A DNA stretch of 64,000 nt from Teichococcus coralli. Lineage in GTDB: Bacteria > Pseudomonadota > Alphaproteobacteria > Acetobacterales > Acetobacteraceae. A program made the translations under genes and the position numbers. Under the pieces are notes generated by a model. It did no database searches and had not been told where the DNA came from. It saw only the letters and a list, made by a program, of their open reading frames with translations. The stretch covers positions 186,001 through 250,000 of the forward strand of contig NZ_SNVJ01000003.1 in the NCBI RefSeq assembly GCF_009829925.1, read 5' to 3'. Below are positions 29,546 to 37,186 of the stretch, piece by piece (within the stretch, counting starts at the first letter, position 1; every line of letters begins with the position of its first letter).

Positions 29546-30739
29546 ATGTCGGAAACACTGACCGAGGCGGTGCGGACCGCGTTGCGCGCGGTGCGCGACC
29601 CGCAGACGGGGCAGGACGTGGTCGCCGCCGGCATGCTGCAGGGCCTCTCCGCGCGCGACGGGATGGTGCAGTTCGCGCTCGCCGTGCCGCGCGAGCAGGC
29701 GCGCGCCCTGGAGCCGCTGCGCGCGGCGGCGGAGCGCGCGGCGGCGGCGGTGCCCGGCGTGCTTTCCGCCACCTGCGTGCTGACCGCGCACCGCGACATC
29801 CAGGCCGCGCCGGCGCAGGGGGGGCATCGCCCCGCCGCCGCGCCGGGCCTGCCGCCGGCCGGCGGCCCCTCGCCCGCGCTCGGCCCCTCCGCTGGCCCTT
29901 CCCCAGGCGCCGCCCGCGCCAGCCGCCCGGCGCCGGGCCAGGGGCCGATGCTGCTGCCGGAGGTCGGCGCCATTGTCGCCGTCGCCTCCGGCAAGGGCGG
30001 CGTTGGCAAGTCCACCACGGCGGTGAACCTCGCCGTGGCGCTCGCCGCCGACGGGCTGCGGGTCGGGCTGCTGGATGCCGACATCTACGGACCCTCCCTG
30101 CCGCAGATGCTCGGCACCCGCGAGCGGCCGCGCGCCACCGGCGGGCGCATCCTGCCGCTCTCCCGCTGGGGGCTGAAGGCCATGTCCATCGGCTTCCTCG
30201 TGGAGGAGGAGACGCCGATGATCTGGCGCGGCCCGATGGTGATGGGCGCGCTGGAGCAGATGCTCGGCCAGGTGGAATGGGGGCCGCTCGACGTGCTGGT
30301 GGTGGACATGCCGCCCGGCACCGGCGACGCGCAGCTCACCATGAGCCAGCGGGTGCCGCTGGCCGGCGCCGTGATCGTTTCCACGCCGCAGGACGTGGCG
30401 CTGATCGACGCCCGGCGCGGGGTGCGGATGTTCGAGAAGGTGAGCGTGCCCGTGCTCGGGCTGATCGAGAACATGTCCTACTACTGCTGCCCGAACTGCG
30501 GACACACCGCCAACATCTTCGGCCATGGCGGCGCCCGCGCCGAGGCGGAGCGGATGGGCGTGGAGTTCCTGGGCGAGCTGCCGCTGAAGCTGGAGATCCG
30601 CGAGCTGGCGGACGCCGGCACGCCGATCGTCATGGCGAAGCCGGAGAGCGATGAGGCCGGGCGCTACCGCGGCATCGCCCGGCGCCTGCGGGGGAAGCTG
30701 GCGGCACGCCCGGCGGCGCCGAAGATCGTGGTGGAATGA
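29546..30739 (+). CDS. mrp: Mrp/ApbC/NBP35-type Fe-S carrier ATPase
   Basis: A 397-residue P-loop ATPase that carries and delivers [4Fe-4S] clusters. An N-terminal MIP18/DUF59 domain (about 1-100, VRTALRAVRDPQTGQDVVAAGM) is linked by an Ala/Pro/Gly-rich stretch (about 100-135) to the ATPase core: deviant Walker A VASGKGGVGKSTTAVNLAV, DADIYGPSLPQMLG, VVDMPPGTGDAQLTM, and the bridging-cluster CxxC in YYCCPNCGHTANIFG. It is cytosolic. It stands alone on the plus strand and is followed by a hairpin terminator. The family also includes ApbC, so both names are used. Confidence 0.95.
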   Translation: MSETLTEAVRTALRAVRDPQTGQDVVAAGMLQGLSARDGMVQFALAVPREQARALEPLRAAAERAAAAVPGVLSATCVLTAHRDIQAAPAQGGHRPAAAPGLPPAGGPSPALGPSAGPSPGAARASRPAPGQGPMLLPEVGAIVAVASGKGGVGKSTTAVNLAVALAADGLRVGLLDADIYGPSLPQMLGTRERPRATGGRILPLSRWGLKAMSIGFLVEEETPMIWRGPMVMGALEQMLGQVEWGPLDVLVVDMPPGTGDAQLTMSQRVPLAGAVIVSTPQDVALIDARRGVRMFEKVSVPVLGLIENMSYYCCPNCGHTANIFGHGGARAEAERMGVEFLGELPLKLEIRELADAGTPIVMAKPESDEAGRYRGIARRLRGKLAARPAAPKIVVE

Positions 30740-30750
30740 AGGAACAGGCT

Positions 30751-30783
30751 GGGGGCAGGGATTCCCCTCGCCCCCTTCCGTTT
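30751..30783 (+). terminator. mrp terminator
   Basis: GGGGGCAGGG-ATTC-CCCTCGCCCCC folds into a 10-bp stem with one bulged C (30751-30775), followed by TTCCGTTT. It begins 12 bases after the mrp stop and is a looser relative of the stereotyped terminators. Confidence 0.65.
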
Positions 30784-30825
30784 CCCCCGCCTTCGCGCGC
30801 TGGCGGCCAGCGCCGCACCACGGCC

Positions 30826-30873
30826 GACAAAAGGAAGATGGCGGGTTCGGGGGAAATTCCTTCCCCCCGACCT
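30826..30873 (-). terminator. Terminator of the 30882 gene (stereotyped family, copy 4)
   Basis: Read on the minus strand, AGGTCGGGGG...CCCCCGAACC (one bulge) forms the hairpin at 30844-30873, and the tail reads CATCTTCCTTTTGTCGG. It lies 9 bases past the stop of the small membrane-protein gene. Confidence 0.72.
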
Positions 30874-30881
30874 GCTGCCGC

Positions 30882-31118
30882 TCAGCGCGGGTGCAGCGCG
30901 CCGTCTTCCTGTTGCCGTTTCCGGCCGTAGCGGTAGCCGACATAGAGCGCGCCGACCACCAGCAGCGCCAGCGGCGCATCGTGCAGCACGAAGGTGATGA
31001 CGCCCCAGATCAGCGCCAGCACCAGCCAGACCAACCAGAGGCCGAAGGACAACGAGGCGATGACCAGCATCGCCGGGAAGCCCAGCAGAAGCAGCACGGC
31101 AAGAAGCAGCCAGACCAT
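30882..31118 (-). CDS. Small hydrophobic membrane protein (78 aa)
   Basis: A 78-residue protein with three likely membrane helices: WLLLAVLLLLGFPAMLVIAS (about 3-22), FGLWLVWLVLALIWGVITFVL (about 25-45) and APLALLVVGALYVGYRYG (about 48-65). A charged cytosolic tail (RKRQQEDGALHPR) follows. I do not recognise a family. It is the last gene of a minus-strand run starting at thyX, 22 bases after the preceding small membrane protein, and is closed by a stereotyped terminator. The composition and ATG context look real. Confidence 0.75.
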   Translation of the reverse strand: MVWLLLAVLLLLGFPAMLVIASLSFGLWLVWLVLALIWGVITFVLHDAPLALLVVGALYVGYRYGRKRQQEDGALHPR

Positions 31119-31140
31119 CGCAGAACCCCTTCCCGGCCGC

Positions 31141-31452
31141 TCAACCCTGTTGCGCGCGGCCCTTGCGCGGTGCCGGCCCGGCCAGGCGGCGGGGCGCGGT
31201 GGCGCGGCCGAGCGCGAAGCCGCCGCAGCCCGTCAGCAGCAGCAGGGCCCCGAGATCGCCCAGCATCGCATGCGCCAGCGGCACGCCGATCAGCAGCACC
31301 GCCACACAGATGATGACGGCGAGCCACCGGCGCCAGGGGAAATCGTGCAGCCAGCGCCGCAGGCCGCCTCCGCCCAGCCTGGCGCGGCCGCCCGCAGGCT
31401 TCCGCCGGGCCGGTGCGCCGGCGGGGCGCGCGGAGCGCGGGGGAGCGGCCAT
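31141..31452 (-). CDS. Small membrane protein, Arg/Pro-rich ends (103 aa)
   Basis: A 103-residue protein starting at ATG 31452, 11 bases past the thyX stop. The first 40 residues are Ala/Pro/Arg/Gly-rich, then two hydrophobic helices follow: RRWLAVIICVAVLLIGVPLAHAML (about 46-68) and LGALLLLTGCGGFALG (about 71-86). A basic tail (RRLAGPAPRKGRAQQG) ends it. No family is recognised. It sits between thyX and another small membrane protein on the same strand and probably shares their transcript. No good ribosome site is visible, so the start is uncertain; translational coupling to thyX is possible. Confidence 0.6.
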   Translation of the reverse strand: MAAPPRSARPAGAPARRKPAGGRARLGGGGLRRWLHDFPWRRWLAVIICVAVLLIGVPLAHAMLGDLGALLLLTGCGGFALGRATAPRRLAGPAPRKGRAQQG

Positions 31453-31463
31453 GGCGGGAAAGC

Positions 31464-32402
31464 TCAGGCCGGACGGCCGAGCTGCTCCATCAGCTCCCGC
31501 CATTCGCGCCTGGAAAGGCCGCTGCCGGCCTGCTCCACCGCCTCACCGGCCAGCAGGCGCTTCACCACCTCCAGCATCTGCGCCGAGAACGTCACGGCGC
31601 CGAGCCGGTAGTCGCGGAAGGCCTCGGCCACCGCCGGCACCCAGGCTTCCAGCGAGGCCATCATCACCTCGGCATAGGCGCGGATCTCGTACTGCGCGTG
31701 CGGATCGCCCCTCAGGCTCAGGAAGTTCAGCAGGTTGTGCAGGTCGGTCTTCCAGTACCACTGGGTATAGGCGTTCAGCGTCAGGTTCATCCGCGCCAGC
31801 TCGCGCGCCAGGCCCTGGCGGGCGGGGTCGAGCACCTTGCCCTCCTCGTCCGCGTTCAGCATCTCCTGGTAGTGGTCGTAGTTGCGCAGGGAATCCTCGC
31901 GCAGCAGGTCCAGCACATGCGCCGCCTCGGCGCCCTGCAGCACCTCGCCCCGGCCCTGGCGGTTGCTGGCGGACTGCGCCGCCAGGTGCTCCGGCGCGGG
32001 CAGGTAGAACTCGCGGTCCATGATCGAGTAGCGCGCGGAGTATTCGTTGACGTTCGCGGTGCGGTGGCGGATCCACTGCCGCGCCACGAAGATCGGCAGC
32101 TTCACGTGGTACTTGATCTCGCACATCTCGAAGGGCGTGGAGTGGCGGTGCCGCATCAGGTAGCGGATCAGCCCGCGGTCCTCCAGCACGGCCTTGGTGC
32201 CGCGCCCGTAGGAAACGCGGGCGGCCTGCACCACGGCGGCGTCGTCGCCCATGTAGTCCACCACCCGGACGAAGCCGTGGTCGAGCACCGGCACCGGCTC
32301 GAACAGCATGGCCTCCAGCGCCGGCACGGTGGGGCGCCGGGTTTCCGCCCGCGCCGCCTTCGCCTCGGCCAGCTCCTGAAGCTGCGCTGCCGTAAGTGCC
32401 AT
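31464..32402 (-). CDS. thyX: FAD-dependent thymidylate synthase
   Basis: A 312-residue ThyX, which methylates dUMP with methylenetetrahydrofolate and reduced FAD. The signature [15 protein letters not shown] (family RHRxxxxNExSxRYS, about residues 105-120) is intact. VRVSYG-like [32 protein letters not shown] and the C-terminal [10 protein letters not shown]-like region ([11 protein letters not shown]) also match. An N-terminal extension of about 25 residues ([20 protein letters not shown]) is present; it is usual in alphaproteobacterial ThyX. ATG 32402 is selected because longer openings are Arg/Pro-rich. It is divergent from the ssrA gene. No thyA is seen in the window. Confidence 0.95.
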   Translation of the reverse strand: MALTAAQLQELAEAKAARAETRRPTVPALEAMLFEPVPVLDHGFVRVVDYMGDDAAVVQAARVSYGRGTKAVLEDRGLIRYLMRHRHSTPFEMCEIKYHVKLPIFVARQWIRHRTANVNEYSARYSIMDREFYLPAPEHLAAQSASNRQGRGEVLQGAEAAHVLDLLREDSLRNYDHYQEMLNADEEGKVLDPARQGLARELARMNLTLNAYTQWYWKTDLHNLLNFLSLRGDPHAQYEIRAYAEVMMASLEAWVPAVAEAFRDYRLGAVTFSAQMLEVVKRLLAGEAVEQAGSGLSRREWRELMEQLGRPA

Positions 32403-32540
32403 CTGGGAAACATCCTCAAGTCTGGAGTCCGCGGCCAGGCGTGCCGCGCGTCGCGCCGGGGTGTAGCCGGGGGCGGTGGGGCGCGGCAACAAGGGCACGC
32501 GCCGGCCAGCTCCGGCATGGCCGAAAAAGGCGGCCCTCCC

Positions 32541-32560
32541 CCCTCGCAATCGGGCGAGGG
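32541..32560. promoter_or_regulatory. Hairpin in the thyX-ssrA divergent spacer
   Basis: CCCTCGC-AATCG-GGCGAGGG is a near-perfect hairpin in the spacer between the two divergent starts, just before TATATCC, which may be part of an ssrA -10 element. Its role is not clear. Confidence 0.35.
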
Positions 32561-32589
32561 AGGGTCTATATCCGGCCTGCTCGCCTTCG

Positions 32590-32870
32590 GGCGGCTATGG
32601 CGATAAACGGCGTGTGGAATAAGCGTTGCGGACCCGGGGGCAGTGCCCGGCGTCTCCACCAGTTTTGGCCCAGGCCTCGGCCTGTGGCTCGCATGGGGAC
32701 GAAACAGGCTCGACGCGCGCGGTAAAGACCCGTCTTTTGCCCGGCATTGTACCACCGTCATCGGGCTATATCACAAGTGCCAACGATAACAGCCGCGAGG
32801 CTGTGGCGCTCGCTGCCTAAATAGGTAAGCGCGGTCCGGGGGGAACCGGGCAACAGAATCCCCCCACTTC
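32590..32870 (+). ncRNA. ssrA: tmRNA, circularly permuted two-piece form
   Basis: Trans-translation RNA. The acceptor part comes first: T-arm CCGGG-GGCAGTG-CCCGG (32634-32650), acceptor strand CGTCTCC (32651-32657) and encoded ACCA ending at 32661. The coding part starts at GGGGACG (32695-32701), which pairs with CGTCTCC through one G-U pair to form the acceptor stem. The tag frame 32779-32820 reads ANDNSREAVALAA then TAA. Acceptor-before-coding order is the permuted form known from alphaproteobacteria, whose RNA is cut into two pieces. The 33-base piece 32662-32694 would be removed. With the alanine brought by tmRNA the tag is AANDN...ALAA, which keeps both the adaptor-binding start and the ClpX-binding end. 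The 5' and 3' limits are approximate. sspB follows after 85 bases. Confidence 0.92.
32779..32820 (+). other. tmRNA tag reading frame (ANDNSREAVALAA)
   Basis: Thirteen codons plus TAA inside ssrA. The resume codon is GCC at 32779. The open frame that extends upstream to 32626 is not a gene. Confidence 0.9.
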
Positions 32871-32880
32871 GTTTTCTGGC
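32838..32880 (+). terminator. ssrA terminator (stereotyped family, copy 5)
   Basis: GGGGGGA (32838-32844) pairs with TCCCCCC (32859-32865), and the tail CTTCGTTTTCTGGC follows. The preceding GGTCC and the tail match the other family members, but the outer part of the stem is lost. It could alternatively be a structural helix of the tmRNA coding piece. Confidence 0.5.
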
Positions 32881-32955
32881 TGCGCCTACTTTCCGCTGAT
32901 TGCCGGCACCGCTATGGGTCTTCCATTGTTTCGGGCGTCCGGTGGGGTGGAGTGC

Positions 32956-33495
32956 ATGACTGAAGACAACAAGCCAGTGGAAAGCCTGCTACCCTACGAT
33001 CGCTGGACCGAGGAGGCGATGCGTGAGGTGGCGCTGAAGGCGCTCGAACACGCTGGCGCCAACGGCCTGCCCGGCGAGCACCACTTCTACCTGACCTTCC
33101 GCACCGATCATTCCGGCGTGGCGATGCCGGCCCACCTCAAGGCCCGCTACCCCGAGGAAATGACCATCGTCCTCCAGCACCAGTTCTGGGACCTGAAGGT
33201 GGAGCGCGAAAAGGGCTTTCTCACCGCCGGCCTCTCCTTCGGCGGGGTGCCCGCCACCCTCACCATTCCCATCAACGCCCTCACCGCCTTCTGGGACCCG
33301 CATGTCCGGGTCGGCCTGCGCTTCCCCTCGGCCGAGGCGCCGGCCAAGGCGCCCGGCGAGGAGACAGCGGCCGAGCCGGGTCCGGCGCCCATGGCCGAGC
33401 AGGGCGACGAGGCCGACCCGAAGCCGGAGGCCGAGGAAGGCCCGGCCCAGGTGGTCAGCCTCGACGCCTTCCGCCGCCGCCCCTCGCGCGACTGA
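32956..33495 (+). CDS. sspB: ClpXP adaptor SspB (alphaproteobacterial type)
   Basis: A 179-residue SspB. The N-terminal beta-rich substrate domain (about 10-110) shows [54 protein letters not shown] and [32 protein letters not shown] long acidic, Pro/Ala-rich linker (about 112-160) leads to the C-terminal [12 protein letters not shown], the ClpX-docking tail. SspB tethers ssrA-tagged proteins to ClpXP. The gene lies 85 bases after the end of the ssrA gene on the same strand, so tag and adaptor genes are neighbours. ATG 32956 has a GGTGGAG ribosome site; an upstream in-frame ATG at 32914 is less likely. Confidence 0.94.
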   Translation: MTEDNKPVESLLPYDRWTEEAMREVALKALEHAGANGLPGEHHFYLTFRTDHSGVAMPAHLKARYPEEMTIVLQHQFWDLKVEREKGFLTAGLSFGGVPATLTIPINALTAFWDPHVRVGLRFPSAEAPAKAPGEETAAEPGPAPMAEQGDEADPKPEAEEGPAQVVSLDAFRRRPSRD

Positions 33496-33625
33496 GTCCT
33501 GCCCCTTCCCGGCCGGGCCCCGCGCCCGGTTGGTTTGCCGCGCGGCCTGCGCTACCACTGCCCGCAACCCGACGACGCCGCCGCCCAGGCGACGCCTGCC
33601 CTGCCCGTCATGCCGGAGCGTCCCG

Positions 33626-35341
33626 ATGTCCCCTGACGACAACATCCCCCCCGCCGCCCCGCTTTCCGATACCCCGGTCAACGAAACCGATGCCGGGATG
33701 CCGGTCTCGCAGCGGCCCGAGAGCTTCCGCTACAGCCCGATGCTGCCGCTCGGCGCGGACAAGACCGCCTACCGGCGCCTCGACATCGAGGGCGTGAAGG
33801 CGATCGAGGTCGAGGGCCGCACCGTGCTCAAGGTGTCGCCGCGCGCGCTGGAGGAGCTGGCCTTCGCCGCCTGCAGGGAGGTGTCCCACTTCCTGCGTTC
33901 GGGCCACCTGGAGCAGCTGGCGAAGATCCTGACGGACCCCGAGGCCAGCGCCAACGACCGCTTCGTGGCGCTCGACCTGCTGAAGAACGCCTCCATCGCC
34001 GCCGGCGGCGTGCTGCCGATGTGCCAGGACACCGGAACCGCCATCGTCTTCGGCAAGAAGGGCCAGCGGGTCTGGGTCGAGGGCGACGAGGAGGAGGCAC
34101 TCTCCTACGGCGTCCACCGCACCTATACCGAGACCAACCTGCGCTACTCGCAGATGGCGCCGCTCTCGACCTTCGAGGAGGTCAACACCGGCAACAACCT
34201 GCCGGTGCAGTTCGACATCTACGCCGCGCCCGGCGACCACCACGCCGACGAGTTCCACCTGATGTTCGTGCTGAAGGGCGGCGGCTCGGCCAACAAGACC
34301 TTCCTCTACCAGCAGACCCGTGCCGTGCTGCACAAGGAGAAGCTGCTGAAGTTCCTGGAGGAGAAGATCAAGACGCTGGGCACCAGCGCCTGCCCGCCCT
34401 ACCACCTGGCCATCGTCCTCGGCGGCACCTCGGCCGAGACCACGCTGAAGACGGTGAAGCTCGCCTCCACCCGCTACCTGGACGAACTGCCGACCACCGG
34501 CGACCGCTCCGGCCACGGCCTGCGCGACCCGGAGCTGGAGGCCGAGATCCACAAGCTGACGCAGAACCTCGGCATCGGCGCGCAGTTCGGCGGCAAGTAT
34601 TTCTGCCACGACGTGCGGGTGATCCGCCTGCCCCGCCACGGCGCCTCGCTGCCGATCGGCATCGGCGTCTCCTGCTCGGCCGACCGGCAGATCAAGGCCA
34701 AGATCACCCGGGACGGCGTGTTCATCGAGGCGCTGGAGCATGATCCGGCCCGCTTCCTGCCCGAGACCACGGACGAGATCCTGGGCGGCGAGGTGGTCAA
34801 GATCGACCTCAACCGGCCGATGGACGAGATCCGCGCCGAGCTGTCGCGGCATCCGGTGAAGACGCGCGTCTCGCTGACCGGCACCATCGTGGTGGCGCGC
34901 GACATCGCCCATGCCAAGCTGCAGGAGCGGCTGGACCGTGGCGAGGGCCTGCCGCAGTACATCAAGGACCACCCGGTCTACTACGCCGGGCCCGCCAAGA
35001 CGCCGGAGGGCATGCCCACCGGCTCCTTCGGCCCCACCACCGCCGGGCGCATGGACAGCTACGTGGCCGGCTTCCAGGCCGCCGGCGGCTCGTTGGTGAT
35101 GCTGGCCAAGGGCAACCGCTCCAAGGCCGTGCGGGACGCCTGCAGGGCGCATGGCGGCTTCTACCTGGGCTCGGTCGGCGGTCCCGCCGCCCGGCTGGCG
35201 CAGGACTGCATCCGCAAGGTCGAGGTACTGGAATATCCGGAACTCGGCATGGAGGCGATCTGGAAGGTCCAGGTCGAGGACTTCCCGGCCTTCATCGTCG
35301 TGGACGACAAGGGCAACGACTTCTACGACGGCCTGGAGTGA
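33626..35341 (+). CDS. Class I (iron-sulfur) fumarate hydratase
   Basis: A 571-residue class I fumarase, which interconverts fumarate and malate with a labile [4Fe-4S] cluster. Landmarks are [20 protein letters not shown] (first cluster Cys, near residue 133), [50 protein letters not shown] (second Cys), [13 protein letters not shown] (third Cys) and the C-terminal [35 protein letters not shown]. Its length fits the long FumA-type. The start ATG 33626 (MSPDDN) has a GGAG ribosome site. A second fumarase, fumC, is 1.8 kb downstream on the same strand, giving this organism an iron-dependent and an iron-free version. Confidence 0.95.
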   Translation: MSPDDNIPPAAPLSDTPVNETDAGMPVSQRPESFRYSPMLPLGADKTAYRRLDIEGVKAIEVEGRTVLKVSPRALEELAFAACREVSHFLRSGHLEQLAKILTDPEASANDRFVALDLLKNASIAAGGVLPMCQDTGTAIVFGKKGQRVWVEGDEEEALSYGVHRTYTETNLRYSQMAPLSTFEEVNTGNNLPVQFDIYAAPGDHHADEFHLMFVLKGGGSANKTFLYQQTRAVLHKEKLLKFLEEKIKTLGTSACPPYHLAIVLGGTSAETTLKTVKLASTRYLDELPTTGDRSGHGLRDPELEAEIHKLTQNLGIGAQFGGKYFCHDVRVIRLPRHGASLPIGIGVSCSADRQIKAKITRDGVFIEALEHDPARFLPETTDEILGGEVVKIDLNRPMDEIRAELSRHPVKTRVSLTGTIVVARDIAHAKLQERLDRGEGLPQYIKDHPVYYAGPAKTPEGMPTGSFGPTTAGRMDSYVAGFQAAGGSLVMLAKGNRSKAVRDACRAHGGFYLGSVGGPAARLAQDCIRKVEVLEYPELGMEAIWKVQVEDFPAFIVVDDKGNDFYDGLE

Positions 35342-35346
35342 GTCGC

Positions 35347-35376
35347 GGCGCGACTCGGCCATGGCCGGGTCGCGCC
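35347..35376. repeat. 30-bp near-perfect palindrome
   Basis: GGCGCGAC at 35347 and GTCGCGCC ending at 35376 flank CGGCCATGGCCG, itself palindromic, with a single T:G mismatch. It lies 5 bases after the fumarase stop and 19 before the next ATG, so it may stop or stabilise the transcript. Confidence 0.7.
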
Positions 35377-35395
35377 ACCCCGGGGAGGTGAGGCG

Positions 35396-35650
35396 ATGCT
35401 GGAGCTGAGGCCCAACTGCGAGTGCTGCGACCGCGACCTGCCGCCGGACTCCCGCCTCGCCCTGATCTGCTCGTTCGAATGCACCTTCTGCCGGGACTGC
35501 GCCGAGGCGCGGCTCGGCGGGCGCTGCCCGAACTGCGGCGGCGAGCTGCTGGCGCGGCCGGTGCGCCCGGCGGAAAAGCTGGCGCGCTTTCCGGCCGCCA
35601 CCGAGCGCCGGCACCGGCCCGAGCGCTGCGCCGGCGGGGCCGCCGCATGA
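35396..35650 (+). CDS. DUF1272 cysteine-rich small protein
   Basis: An 84-residue protein of the DUF1272 family. Cysteines are arranged as zinc-binding pairs: CECCDRDLPP (about 9-18), CSFECTFCRDC (about 25-35) and CPNCGG (about 44-49), like a small RING/treble-clef unit. A basic C-terminal tail (about 55-84) follows. The function is unknown; other members are similar in size. A strong ribosome site GGGGAGGTGAGG precedes the ATG. Its TGA overlaps the ATG of the RidA gene, so both are translated from one message. Confidence 0.9.
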   Translation: MLELRPNCECCDRDLPPDSRLALICSFECTFCRDCAEARLGGRCPNCGGELLARPVRPAEKLARFPAATERRHRPERCAGGAAA

Positions 35651-36039
35651 GCCGGCGCCTGATCTCCTCCGGCAGCCCCTTCGAGGAGCGGATCGGCTAT
35701 TCCCGCGCCGTGGTGGCGGGGGACACCGTCTACGTCTCCGGCACCACCGGCTACGACTATGCCAGCATGACCATCGCGGAGGGCGTGGTGGAGCAGTGCG
35801 AGCAGACCTTCCGCAACATCGCCGCCGCCCTGGCCGAGGCGGGCGCGGCGATGGAGGATGTGGTGCGCGTCACCTACATCGTGCCGCGGCGCGAGGACTG
35901 GGAGCCCTGCTGGCCGGTCACGCGCAAATGGCTCGGCACGGCGCGCCCGGCCGCGACGCTGCTCCATGCCGGGCTGCAGGCCGAGGCAATGCGGATCGAA
36001 ATCGAGGTCACGGCGCGCATCGGCGCCAGGAAGGAGTAA
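35647..36039 (+). CDS. RidA-family (YjgF/YER057c/UK114) protein
   Basis: A 130-residue RidA-superfamily protein. It begins with RLISSGSPFEERIGYSRAVVAGDTVYVSGTTGYD and has EQTFRNIAAALAEAGAAMEDVVRVTYIV. The arginine in ARPAATLL corresponds to the residue that binds the carboxylate of enamine/imine intermediates in true RidA; the subgroup is more like Rid2-7 since the N-terminal signature differs. Members destroy reactive enamines or act in catabolic pathways. It overlaps DUF1272 upstream (ATGA) and is followed after 3 bases by a VOC-family gene. Confidence 0.9.
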   Translation: MSRRLISSGSPFEERIGYSRAVVAGDTVYVSGTTGYDYASMTIAEGVVEQCEQTFRNIAAALAEAGAAMEDVVRVTYIVPRREDWEPCWPVTRKWLGTARPAATLLHAGLQAEAMRIEIEVTARIGARKE

Positions 36040-36042
36040 GGC

Positions 36043-36447
36043 ATGCGCTTCGCGGTAGACCGGCTCGACCACCTGGTGATCACCTGCCGGGACGTGGACG
36101 TGAGCGCCTCGTGGTACCAGCGGGTGCTGGGAATGGAGCGGGAGGCCTTCGGCGAGCAGCGGCGCAACGCGCTGCGCTTCGGCGGCCAGAAGATCAACCT
36201 GCGCCCGCAGACGGCGACGCAGGAGGAATGGTTCACCGGCACCGCCGCCGCGCCGGGCACGCAGGACCTTTGCTTCATTGTCGCGGTCACCGCGGAGGAC
36301 GTCATCGCCCACCTGCACGAGTGCGGCGTGACCATCGAGAAGGGGCCGGTGCCAAAGGCCGGGGCGCTCGGCCCGATCACCTCGGTGTATTGCCGCGACC
36401 CCGATGAAAACCTCATCGAAATCGCCACTTATGGGCCGGCCGCCTGA
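36043..36447 (+). CDS. VOC-family (glyoxalase/dioxygenase-like) protein
   Basis: A 134-residue vicinal-oxygen-chelate protein. The first beta-alpha-beta unit begins with VDRLDHLVITCRDVDVSASWYQRVLGMERE, containing the likely first metal ligand H. The second unit has DLCFIVAVTAEDVIAHLHECGVTIEKGPVPKAGALGPITSVYCRDPDENLIEI with the final E as a possible ligand. This resembles bleomycin-resistance/lactoylglutathione-lyase-like proteins such as those annotated as virulence protein or glyoxalase. The exact reaction is unknown. It is the third gene in a run with DUF1272 and RidA, 3 bases apart, suggesting a shared function in handling reactive small molecules; this is inference. Confidence 0.9.
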   Translation: MRFAVDRLDHLVITCRDVDVSASWYQRVLGMEREAFGEQRRNALRFGGQKINLRPQTATQEEWFTGTAAAPGTQDLCFIVAVTAEDVIAHLHECGVTIEKGPVPKAGALGPITSVYCRDPDENLIEIATYGPAA

Positions 36448-36459
36448 GCGGCGGCCATG

Positions 36460-36506
36460 ATCATACCCTGGCTTCGCCATAATCCCGCGCCGATCCGGGG
36501 TATGAT
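36460..36506. promoter_or_regulatory. Inverted repeat before the Pro/Tyr repeat gene
   Basis: ATCATACC (36460-36467) and GGTATGAT (36499-36506) are perfect 8-bp complements flanking CATAATCC, which may be a -10 element. The spacing of 31 bases and the position 28 bases before the ATG fit an operator or a leader hairpin. Confidence 0.45.
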
Positions 36507-36534
36507 GCCAGGGTCAGGCCCGGAGGGCACCACG

Positions 36535-37083
36535 ATGAAACCGATCCGTTCGCTGTTCCTTGCCAGTGCGGCCGGCGCCGCGCTGATGCTGGCCAGCCCA
36601 GCCGCCCAGGCCGGCGGCTGGCACCGCCATGGCGGCAATGGCGGCGCCGTTGCCGCCGGCGTGATTGGCGGACTGGCGGTGGGCGCGCTGCTTGGCGGCG
36701 TGGCCGCGCAGGCCGCGCCGCCGCCGGTGGCCTACTACGCGCCGCCCCCGCCGCCGCCGCCCGCTTACTATTACGCCCCCCCGCCGGTGGCCTATTACGC
36801 GCCGCCCCCGCCGCCGCCTCCGGTGGCCTACTACGCGCCGCCCCCGCCGCCGCCGCCCGCTTACTATTACGCCCCCCCGCCGGTGGCCTATTACGCGCCG
36901 CCCCCGCCGCCGCCTCCGGTGGCCTACTACGCGCCGCCCCCGCCGCCGCCGCCCGCTTACTATTACGCCCCCCCGCCGGTGGCCTATTACGCGCCGCCCC
37001 CGCCGCCGCCTCCGGTGGCCTACTACGCGCCGCCCCCGCCGGTGGCCTATTACGCGCCGCCGCCGCGCTACCGGCACTGGTAG
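36535..37083 (+). CDS. Exported Pro/Tyr-rich repeat protein (182 aa)
   Basis: A 182-residue secreted protein. Residues 1-25 form a signal peptide (SLFLASAAGAALMLASPAAQA). A Gly/Ala stretch with a hydrophobic run (AVAAGVIGGLAVGALLGGVAAQA, about 34-56) could be a glycine-zipper membrane segment. The rest is low complexity: VAYYAPPPPPPP, AYYYAPPP and VAYYAPPPPPPP, repeated as a 32-residue unit, ending YRHW. Short proteins with a signal, glycine zipper and PPPPVAYYAP repeats are common in Acetobacteraceae and may be envelope or surface proteins, but their role is unknown. The DNA repeat is almost exact, indicating recent copy-number change. The ribosome site is CGGAGGG. The neighbours do not help. 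Confidence 0.82.
   Translation: MKPIRSLFLASAAGAALMLASPAAQAGGWHRHGGNGGAVAAGVIGGLAVGALLGGVAAQAAPPPVAYYAPPPPPPPAYYYAPPPVAYYAPPPPPPPVAYYAPPPPPPPAYYYAPPPVAYYAPPPPPPPVAYYAPPPPPPPAYYYAPPPVAYYAPPPPPPPVAYYAPPPPVAYYAPPPRYRHW
36726..37013 (+). repeat. 96-bp tandem repeat, three copies, in-frame
   Basis: The 96-bp unit starting GGTGGCCTACTACGCG begins at 36726, 36822 and 36918, with a further partial copy from 37014. The copies look identical. Since 96 is a multiple of 3, gain or loss of units keeps the frame and changes the protein by 32 residues. Confidence 0.9.
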
Positions 37084-37186
37084 CCTCGCCCGGCCCGTCC
37101 CCGGACGGGCCGGCTTCCACCTGCGCAACCTGTTCCCGGGCTGCCCGGCTTCCCACCTGCACCTCACCACAGGCAGGAGCCCGGAC

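Noticed and set aside
32626-32820. 64-residue ORF ending ANDNSREAVALAA
   Set aside because: This is the tmRNA gene; only the last 13 codons are translated, as the degradation tag.
36726-37013. Regular repeats considered as a CRISPR array
   Set aside because: The units are direct 96-bp coding repeats without unique spacers and stay in frame in a signal-peptide protein.
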